Assembly (NCBI GenBank): GCA_018821745.1
Contig: JAHJLU010000703.1
Location: forward strand, 1 to 5,443
Reading direction: 5' to 3'
DNA length: 5,443 nucleotides
DNA from: Myxococcota bacterium
GTDB lineage: Bacteria > Myxococcota_A > Polyangia > HGW-17
The translations under genes and the position numbers were made by a program. The first letter of the stretch is position 1. Each line of letters begins with the position of its first letter. The notes beneath the pieces are model-generated. The model ran no database searches. It was not told where the DNA came from and saw only the letters and a list, made by a program, of their open reading frames with translations. Of the stretch, positions 1-5,443 are shown piece after piece.

Positions 1-321
1 AACAAAAGAACAGTGGACAACAAATAGAGTTTTTTCATCAGGGAATACTCCTTCGAACACCAGTTGGTACGGGGTCATCCAGATGGACACCCGTAGAATA
101 CAAAACAAATCAAATTCTTGATCCTTTTGATCTGCACCGGAAGACTACCTTATCCATTGTCACCCGGTCAACAGGAAAGCTGAAGAGGAGGCATAAAAAA
201 AAGATCTCCCAAAGCGCCTCTATCTCGACTACTATATCCTTGATAGCGGTCGCTCAGGGTGACCTGCCACGGTTCTCTCCATAGAGCCTCCCTGTTCGAC
301 ATAATATCGAAAGGATAATAT
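1..321. other. Leader region without a convincing gene
   Basis: Apart from the doubtful frame ending at 284, I find no intact gene, RNA gene or consensus promoter here. Visible details are a TTGATC direct repeat (118-123 and 127-132), a strong Shine-Dalgarno-like GAGGAGG (185-191) with no start codon after it, and a run of eight A (195-202). The left 200 bases look more AT-rich than the genes. The last part (309-315, GAAAGGA) is the ribosome binding site of the TPR/peptidase gene, six bases before its ATG. Confidence 0.5.
3..284 (+). CDS. Possible 3' end of an upstream gene (open frame entering from left edge)
   Basis: An uninterrupted frame of 93 codons enters from the left edge and stops at TAG 282-284, 37 bases before the next gene. 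It has no ATG inside, so if real it is the C-terminal end of a gene starting outside the window. The first half reads like ordinary protein (for example EFFHQGILLRTPVG). It is followed by a basic patch (KLKRRHKKK) and a Ser/Thr/Ile-rich end. Against it: many codons unusual for the neighbours (several ATA, plus AGA, AGG AGG and CGA), no third-position G/C preference, and no recognised domain. A stop-free run of this length can arise by chance. I cannot name a product. Confidence 0.25.
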   Translation, partial: QKNSGQQIEFFHQGILLRTPVGTGSSRWTPVEYKTNQILDPFDLHRKTTLSIVTRSTGKLKRRHKKKISQSASISTTISLIAVAQGDLPRFSP

Positions 322-3027
322 ATGTCCGGACTACTCATTTTCTGGTTTCTGTTCAGTTCACCGACCTCTCCGTCCGTTACGGCGAAATCGCTTCTCAAGA
401 AATGTAAAAACGATTTCACTGCGACCTATCTGCTGGATGGAATGGGCAAGAATATTTCATCCTGCCTCAGGGCAAAGTCTTTTTTCACTCAACACAAAGT
501 CTTGAAAGCCATGGCGTTGCTGCGTACCGGGCGATTCAAGCAGGGCCTGGCTGTTATTTCCTCCGTGCTAAAATCACCAAAGGCAAGTCCTCTGCTGCGA
601 GTTACAGCAGCCCAGCTATACTGGCATCTCGGAGAAAAGGATAAATTCGGCGGCCTGCTCGACCGGGTGATTGATGACTACAAACGGGGATACATCGGGA
701 AACAACCATGGGACATCACCGCCGCCGGGATTGCGGCCACACTCAAAAGAGACTGGGAGACAGCCGAGACTATCTTTGTGAAAATCGACAAGCACTACGG
801 CAGCTTTGTCCCGGGACTCATCGCCGCAGGCGAATATGACCGCCTCATTGAATTCCATCAGCGCTCCAAGCGGCTCCTGAAAAGAGCAGTAGCACTCGCC
901 CCCCATTTTCCCGACGCCCTCACCGCCTACGGCCGGGTTTTGTTTGAAAACCCCTATGGCGAAAAGACTGGAAAAGCAGGGGAACTGGCTCTCGAGGCCC
1001 TCGCCATCAACAAGAATTGGCATGAAGCGAACCTGCTCCTCGCAATGATTGCCCTCTATGATCTCGGATACGCCGAGGTCCAAAAAAACCTGAAGGCGGT
1101 GGATCGCCGCTTTACCGACCATCCTCTGGCAATGACTCTTCGCGCAGGAGTCGCCTTGCTCCGTGACAAGGGCGCGGAGTTCGGCCGCATTGAAAAAGCA
1201 ATCCTTGCCAAATATCCCTTGTATTTCAGCCATTATTATCAACTGGGGAGGATCCTGAATCGACACCATCGGTATCGCCTTGCCGGAAGAGAATTCAAGA
1301 AGGGGTTGAAGATTGCTCCGGACAACGTGCCACTCCTTGCGTGGCTGGGGCTCTCCCTTCTGCGAATCGGTGATGAGGGGAAAGGATACTACTACATTAA
1401 AAAAGCGGCAGAGCTAAACGAGGATCATGTCATGGCCTACAACGTCATGACGCTGTATCAGGACATCATTTTTCCCAAATACCTTACTGTGAGGCAGGGG
1501 CCATTTCTATACCGGGTCCCGAAGTCTGAATGGCCTGTGATGAAAATTCTCGTGCCCCCGGTGCTCGAGGCCGCCTATGAGCGATATAAGAAGCATTACG
1601 GATTTACTCCACCGCTCCCCATCAGGATTGAATTTTTCAAAGACAAAAAGGACTTTACTGTACTTATTGCCGGACACCCGGTGGAGAGCGGGATCCTCGG
1701 CGTCTGTTTCGGACAGGTCATCAGTTTCCTCTCCCCTTCCTCGGGCCATGCCAACTGGGCCATGGTCATCAGTCATGAGCTTGCCCACACTTTTCATGTG
1801 GAGATGACCAAGGGGAAAGTACCCCGATGGTTCACCGAGGGCCTGGCTGAATTCGAAACGGCTAATGCGAACTACTACTGGAAGCGGGAGATGAGCCGCC
1901 GCATCCACACCGCCCTTGTCCACAAGATGCTCAAACCTGTCTCCCTGGTGAACCGCTCCTTTTCCCATGCGCGATCATCGCTGGAGATGGTCACCGCCTA
2001 TATCTATTCCACCTGGTTGATTCGGTTTCTGTACCTCAAAAGTGGGTGGATAGGGATCAAGAAAGCATTGACCGCGTTCAAAAACGGCAGCTCCACTCCC
2101 CAGGCGATTCTAACCGCGACGGGCCTTACAGCGAGCGGATTCGACGACGCATTTTTGATCTATCTGAGAAATGCGCTCTATGCGTATCGAGGGCAGTTCT
2201 CCCCTGACGCACTGGGATTCTACACCGTGGAAGACCTGAAAAAAATGGTCAAGGAGCGCCGCCCCAGCGCTGACTGCATGATGGCCGCGAAACTTCAACT
2301 CAAGTACGGCTCCCAAATGACCCAGGATTTTGCACAAAAATGCAAGAAACACTCTCCGGCGAGTCCCTGGCTGCAATACAGTGAGGTCATCACCAAATTA
2401 CGAAGCAGGGACTCCGAAGGGGCCATTACATTGCTTCTGGGCATGATCGCGGGGAAAGGGGACGGATTCTTCGCTCGTTCCCTTCTTGCCACTCTATACC
2501 AGCGCAAGGGAGAGTCGGACAAGGCGATCAGACAATACCACATCGCCAACCGCATGGATCCCGAAGATCTTTCGGTACTCAGACAAATCGCGGCCTATTA
2601 TAATACCAAAAAAGACGAGGCGGAGACGCTGTTCTGGTTGAAAAAATATGCGCGGTATGCCGAAAGTGATGCCAGCGCATCGTTAAAAATAGTGGAAATC
2701 GCATGGAAGCGAAAAGACTACGCCACTGTCTCCGAGTTCGGCTCTCTTCTGATTCAGACCGACCCCTTCAATGCGGGAGTATATAACTTCCGGACCGCGT
2801 ATTCCCTCATCAAATCCGGTCACTCCCGTGAAGCGTTAAGCCCCCTGCTCGTGTATCAAACCCTCCACCCTTCCGATCGTCTGGGAAAAACCAGGTTCCT
2901 GCTGGCCAAAGCGTTTGTTGGCAACAGGCGTTACAAGCAGGCACGGAAAATTCTCTCCTCCCTGGTATCCCTCTTCCCGGGAATGTCTGAAGCATCGAGC
3001 CTCCTCAAAGAAATTGCGGGGAAGTAA
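322..3027 (+). CDS. Exported TPR protein with central peptidase MA-like zinc metallopeptidase domain
   Basis: Predicted 901-residue zinc-dependent peptidase carried in a repeat scaffold, probably acting in the periplasm or at the cell surface. The start is fixed by GAAAGGA six bases upstream and by an in-frame TAA at 316-318. Residues 4-13 are hydrophobic and end in a Val-Thr-Ala cleavage-like site (residue 21), but the n-region lacks a positive charge, so export is likely rather than certain. Helical TPR-like repeats fill about residues 60-380, clearest at 302-378. The peptidase domain spans about 385-620. HELAH at 485-489 supplies two zinc-binding His and the catalytic Glu486. After 16 residues, the PRWFTEGLAEFE block (501-512) gives Glu506 as likely third ligand, the usual arrangement of the MA-like gluzincins. 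A conserved-looking segment around Tyr560 (AYIYSTWLIRFLY) and a GASTPQ-like helical tail complete the domain. A second TPR array covers about 681-901. The motif is intact, so activity is plausible; the substrate is unknown. TPRs probably bind partners. Confidence 0.88.
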   Translation: MSGLLIFWFLFSSPTSPSVTAKSLLKKCKNDFTATYLLDGMGKNISSCLRAKSFFTQHKVLKAMALLRTGRFKQGLAVISSVLKSPKASPLLRVTAAQLYWHLGEKDKFGGLLDRVIDDYKRGYIGKQPWDITAAGIAATLKRDWETAETIFVKIDKHYGSFVPGLIAAGEYDRLIEFHQRSKRLLKRAVALAPHFPDALTAYGRVLFENPYGEKTGKAGELALEALAINKNWHEANLLLAMIALYDLGYAEVQKNLKAVDRRFTDHPLAMTLRAGVALLRDKGAEFGRIEKAILAKYPLYFSHYYQLGRILNRHHRYRLAGREFKKGLKIAPDNVPLLAWLGLSLLRIGDEGKGYYYIKKAAELNEDHVMAYNVMTLYQDIIFPKYLTVRQGPFLYRVPKSEWPVMKILVPPVLEAAYERYKKHYGFTPPLPIRIEFFKDKKDFTVLIAGHPVESGILGVCFGQVISFLSPSSGHANWAMVISHELAHTFHVEMTKGKVPRWFTEGLAEFETANANYYWKREMSRRIHTALVHKMLKPVSLVNRSFSHARSSLEMVTAYIYSTWLIRFLYLKSGWIGIKKALTAFKNGSSTPQAILTATGLTASGFDDAFLIYLRNALYAYRGQFSPDALGFYTVEDLKKMVKERRPSADCMMAAKLQLKYGSQMTQDFAQKCKKHSPASPWLQYSEVITKLRSRDSEGAITLLLGMIAGKGDGFFARSLLATLYQRKGESDKAIRQYHIANRMDPEDLSVLRQIAAYYNTKKDEAETLFWLKKYARYAESDASASLKIVEIAWKRKDYATVSEFGSLLIQTDPFNAGVYNFRTAYSLIKSGHSREALSPLLVYQTLHPSDRLGKTRFLLAKAFVGNRRYKQARKILSSLVSLFPGMSEASSLLKEIAGK

Positions 3028-3060
3028 TTTCCATCATTCCACAAGTGTGGTATCAATGCT

Positions 3061-3070
3061 TTTGCGCAAA
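3061..3070. repeat. Perfect 10-base palindrome between peptidase and lipoprotein genes
   Basis: TTTGCGCAAA reads the same on both strands and lies 25 bases before the lipoprotein start. A second, imperfect inverted repeat (CCACA-AG-TGTGG, 3039-3050) lies just upstream. Either could be an operator half-site pair, but short palindromes are common by chance and neither is followed by a T-tract, so they are not terminators. Confidence 0.3.
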
Positions 3071-3086
3071 GACCCCGGACCTATCT

Positions 3087-3090
3087 GGAG
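3087..3090 (+). promoter_or_regulatory. Ribosome binding site deciding the lipoprotein start
   Basis: GGAG lies five bases before ATG 3096. The frame is open further upstream to a GTG at 3045, but that start has no comparable site and would put 17 polar residues in front of the hydrophobic signal segment. ATG 3096 is therefore the better start. Confidence 0.65.
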
Positions 3091-3095
3091 ATACT

Positions 3096-3626
3096 ATGAA
3101 AGCACTCTACTATTTTTCCTGTGGCCTCCTTTTGTTCTCCCTGCTCCAGTGCAAACGCAGAGATAAAAAAGAGAAACCATCGCAGAACACCATGACACTG
3201 AACCAGGGGACCACCTCGCTGACCCTGAAAAATCCGCAGTCCTACTGTGAAAAAACATTCTTCTGCTCCTATTCAACACTTGTCAGTGATAACGCAAAGC
3301 GGATCCTTCTTCACAAGAAGAAGGCCTTTCTCGCCACCTGCGATGCAGCGCTCGCCCAAATGCCCAAACAACTCTCGGGTATTTACAGCCAGTGTATCAA
3401 CAAGCCCTGTGGAAAAGAGTTGCGAGAATGCATCGTAAAACTCGGGGGGAAAGAGCTCGATGCGCTGCAAAAGAAAACCGCACCGGCACCGGTTGCTCCT
3501 GCAATGTCGGCTGTGCCTGGTGCCATGGGCAAACAGGAGCCCACGGTGAAATCCCCAACACCCAAAATCTCCACCCAAAAAGTCACCGCGCCCGCCATGA
3601 ACGCAGCGATTCCCTCCACAAAATAG
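3096..3626 (+). CDS. Putative six-cysteine lipoprotein, unknown family
   Basis: A 176-residue protein I do not recognise. From ATG 3096 it begins with one Lys, then a hydrophobic stretch (residues 4-17) ending in Leu-Leu-Gln-Cys19, followed at once by a strongly basic segment (KRRDKKEK). This looks like a type II signal peptide with lipidation at Cys19. Gln at -1 departs from the standard Gly/Ala/Ser lipobox but would fit the looser version known in spirochaetes, so lipidation is inferred. The mature part has six cysteines at 51, 57, 82, 100, 105 and 112 (spacing C-x5-C-x24-C-x17-C-x4-C-x6-C), an even number that suggests three disulfides and an oxidising compartment. Residues about 123-176 form a low-complexity Pro/Ala/Thr/Lys tail, probably disordered, as in envelope or peptidoglycan-associated proteins. 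It starts 68 bases after the peptidase gene and ends 110 before the transporter gene. No catalytic motif is visible. Confidence 0.72.
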   Translation: MKALYYFSCGLLLFSLLQCKRRDKKEKPSQNTMTLNQGTTSLTLKNPQSYCEKTFFCSYSTLVSDNAKRILLHKKKAFLATCDAALAQMPKQLSGIYSQCINKPCGKELRECIVKLGGKELDALQKKTAPAPVAPAMSAVPGAMGKQEPTVKSPTPKISTQKVTAPAMNAAIPSTK

Positions 3627-3711
3627 CCAATTTGTCTTACCCCGTGTTCATTTTTTGGAAAAAGTGTAGTAAAACTTCGGTAGCCTGAGAATTAGATTAC
3701 CATCCCTCAAA

Positions 3712-3725
3712 TGGCAACACTGCCA
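3712..3725 (+). promoter_or_regulatory. Small stem-loop abutting the transporter ribosome binding site
   Basis: TGGCA-ACAC-TGCCA forms a perfect five-pair stem with a four-base loop. Its last base is the first base of the AAAGGAGG Shine-Dalgarno sequence. A structure so close could modulate ribosome access or protect the 5' end of the message. The stem is short, so the role is a guess. Confidence 0.3.
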
Positions 3726-3732
3726 AAGGAGG
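3725..3732 (+). promoter_or_regulatory. Strong ribosome binding site of the OPT transporter gene
   Basis: AAAGGAGG is a near-complete match to the anti-Shine-Dalgarno sequence and lies four bases before ATG 3737. It supports this start and predicts efficient translation. Confidence 0.7.
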
Positions 3733-3736
3733 CTCC

Positions 3737-5443
3737 ATGGAGCACGCATCGGGAAACACTAAAGTCCTGCCTGACAATGCATACAAGCCGCTTGGACCTG
3801 GAGAAGTATTCACACCGTACATCCCCGATAAGGTGAAGGTGAGAGAAATCTCCCCACGGGTCTTTGTTTATGGAATCGGCCTAAACATCCTGTTCACCTT
3901 TGCGGCCGCCTACCTGGGACTTCTCACCGGGAACGTCATCGAGGCAGCTATTCCCATCGCAATTTTGGCAGTTTTCATGGGAAAAGTGCTCCACAAGAAA
4001 AATCCAAACACCATCGCAGAGAATGTCATGATCCAGTCCATCGGGGCAGGATCCGGGGTGGTTGTAGCCGGCGTTGTCTTTACACTGCCGGCCCTCTACA
4101 TCAAACAGCTTAACCCCAATATGCTCCACATCATCATCGCCTCTTCCATGGGCGGTTTTCTGGGCATCCTGCTCCTGATTCCCCTTCGCCGGTACTTTGT
4201 CAAGGAGATGCACGGGCTGCTCCCCTTCCCCGAAGCAACCGCCACTACAGAAATTCTTGCCTCCGGCGAGGCAAAAGGAAAGGATCGGAGCGGCTTCATC
4301 CTCCTCCTGGCCACAGGCATTGGCGCACTCTTTGATTTCCTCGCCGAGTCCGTCCAGTTGTGGAACTCCGGTCTCTCCTCCAAGGTTCTGCTGGGAAAAC
4401 ACGGTGTCTCACTGGCGAAACAGCGTATTGAATCCTCCGTCCACGGGCTGGCCGCTTTCATGGGAATCGGGTACATCGTCGGACTTCGTTATGCAGCCGT
4501 CATCGCGGCAGGCTCCCTGCTCTCCTACTGGGTCTTTATCCCCCTCGTCTATTACTTCGGTCAGCACCTTGACATTGTGGTGCCACATGTGCCCATCACC
4601 GACCAGCACGGGAACCTGAGCTCCTCGGTGCTTATCAAAAACATGTCCGTCGTCCAGATTTTCAAAGCCTATGTCCAGCCCATCGGGGTTGGGGCGCTCG
4701 CCGTGGCCGGCTTCATGGGGATCATTAAAATGTCCCGCATCATCTTCGGATCCTTCTCCCTGGGATTCAAGGCGATCTTCCAAAGCAAAACGAACCAGGT
4801 CAAATCCACCCGCACTGACAAGGACATGGATCCTCGATTCGTCCTGATAGCCCAGCTGGCCATCGTTCTCATCCTCGGTATCTTTTATTGGATTCTGGTT
4901 GGTTCACTTGGCAGAGCGCTTATCGCCATGGGAGTTACCTTCGTGTTTGCCTTCCTCTTTACCGCTGTCGCAGCCAGGGCCATTGCCATCGTAGGGACCA
5001 ATCCCGTGTCGGGGATGACGCTCATGACCCTGATTATTGCGGCCCTCATTCTCGTTGCCGCGGGGGTCAAGGGTGACAGCGGAAAATATCTCGCCCTGGT
5101 AATCGGATGTGCGGTCTGCACCTCCCTCTCCACTGCCGGCGGATTTATTACGGATCTGAAGATAGGGTACTGGATCGGGGTCACCCCGCGGACCCAGCAG
5201 CGCTTCAAATTCCTCGGGATTTTAGTGGCCTCCCTCTCTGTTGGCGTTGCCATGTGGCTTCTGGCCAGCTCATACGGGTTCATCAAGGACGCCTCCCATC
5301 CAAATCCCCTCCCATCCCCTCAGGGAAATCTCATGGCCACCATCATCGACGCGATTATGTCTGCCCAGAAGCTCCCCTACATGCTCTATGCCCTCGGCGG
5401 CGCAATTGCACTCATTCTCGAGATGGCAAAAGTTCCCGCGCTG
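3737..5443 (+). CDS. OPT-family oligopeptide transporter (3' end beyond window)
   Basis: Polytopic inner-membrane transporter of the OPT superfamily (oligopeptide transporters and yellow-stripe-like proteins), whose characterised members import small peptides or metal chelates with protons. The frame is open to the right edge (569 codons seen), whereas bacterial members usually have about 600-700 residues, so a modest C-terminal part is missing. ATG 3737 is set by AAAGGAGG four bases upstream. After a roughly 40-residue cytoplasmic-like N-terminus I count at least 13 hydrophobic segments. Family hallmarks seen: GLLPFPEATATTEIL (160-174), matching the conserved Leu-Pro-Phe-Pro-Glu block; GTNPVSGMT (420-428), the Asn-Pro-Val-Ser-Gly block; and DLKIGYWIGVTPRTQQ (473-488), the Asp-Leu-Lys-x-Gly...Thr-Pro-x-x-Gln-Gln block. 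Substrate cannot be read from sequence; peptides are the default and metal-chelate uptake an alternative. It follows the lipoprotein gene by 110 bases without an obvious terminator. Confidence 0.93.
   Translation, partial: MEHASGNTKVLPDNAYKPLGPGEVFTPYIPDKVKVREISPRVFVYGIGLNILFTFAAAYLGLLTGNVIEAAIPIAILAVFMGKVLHKKNPNTIAENVMIQSIGAGSGVVVAGVVFTLPALYIKQLNPNMLHIIIASSMGGFLGILLLIPLRRYFVKEMHGLLPFPEATATTEILASGEAKGKDRSGFILLLATGIGALFDFLAESVQLWNSGLSSKVLLGKHGVSLAKQRIESSVHGLAAFMGIGYIVGLRYAAVIAAGSLLSYWVFIPLVYYFGQHLDIVVPHVPITDQHGNLSSSVLIKNMSVVQIFKAYVQPIGVGALAVAGFMGIIKMSRIIFGSFSLGFKAIFQSKTNQVKSTRTDKDMDPRFVLIAQLAIVLILGIFYWILVGSLGRALIAMGVTFVFAFLFTAVAARAIAIVGTNPVSGMTLMTLIIAALILVAAGVKGDSGKYLALVIGCAVCTSLSTAGGFITDLKIGYWIGVTPRTQQRFKFLGILVASLSVGVAMWLLASSYGFIKDASHPNPLPSPQGNLMATIIDAIMSAQKLPYMLYALGGAIALILEMAKVPAL

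Noticed and set aside
240..245. TTGATA as a -35 promoter element
   Set aside because: It matches five of six consensus bases, but no acceptable -10 hexamer lies 16-18 bases downstream.
302..307. TAATAT as a -10 element for the peptidase gene
   Set aside because: It matches only four of six bases, lacks a -35 partner, and would leave almost no room between the transcription start and the ribosome binding site.
168..419. 83-codon minus-strand frame across the peptidase gene start
   Set aside because: It would need a GTG start inside the signal-peptide region of the peptidase gene. It shows no domain and runs over that gene's ribosome binding site.
616..1269. 217-codon minus-strand open frame
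   Set aside because: It lies entirely inside the TPR/peptidase gene, which has TPR character and plus-strand codon bias here. The minus product has no recognisable domain.
3045..3095. Upstream GTG start for the lipoprotein
   Set aside because: It adds 17 polar residues before the hydrophobic segment and has no good ribosome binding site; ATG 3096 has GGAG five bases upstream.
3651..3663. T6-GG-A5 inverted repeat as a terminator
   Set aside because: The stem is only A-T pairs with a two-base loop and no T-tract follows a G/C-rich stem, so it does not fit an intrinsic terminator.
3881..4872. Chain of overlapping minus-strand open frames
   Set aside because: They are antisense to the OPT transporter, whose family motifs and membrane segments run through the same bases. 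Such frames arise from its G/C-ending codons.

Overview
The window holds three genes on the plus strand, in a bacterial sequence of moderate GC content (by eye a little above 50%, lower in the first 200 bases). From left to right: (1) a 321-base leader with no convincing gene, though one open frame enters from the left edge; (2) a 901-residue putatively exported protein in which a zinc-metallopeptidase domain of the 'peptidase MA' gluzincin type lies between two tetratricopeptide-repeat (TPR) regions (322-3027); (3) a 176-residue putative lipoprotein with six cysteines and a Pro/Ala/Lys-rich tail (3096-3626); (4) the first 569 codons of an OPT-family oligopeptide transporter (3737 to the right edge, cut by the window).

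The genes are co-directional, with gaps of 68 and 110 bases. Each has a purine-rich ribosome binding site at normal spacing. I see no strong intrinsic terminator or consensus promoter between them, so co-transcription is possible but not shown. Several long minus-strand open frames are shadows of these genes.

The organism is probably Gram-negative. The first gene product has a signal-peptide-like N-terminus and the second a lipobox-like one. The TPR + MA-peptidase layout is, as far as I recall, common in Deltaproteobacteria-type lineages (Myxococcota and relatives). The relaxed lipobox (Leu-Leu-Gln-Cys) would also fit a spirochaete such as a Leptospira relative. The sequence alone does not settle the phylum.

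A cautious functional reading is that an exported TPR-scaffolded peptidase and a surface lipoprotein sit beside an inner-membrane oligopeptide importer, as in a peptide-acquisition or envelope-protein-turnover locus. This rests only on gene adjacency. The least explained gene is the six-cysteine lipoprotein, which I cannot assign to any family.
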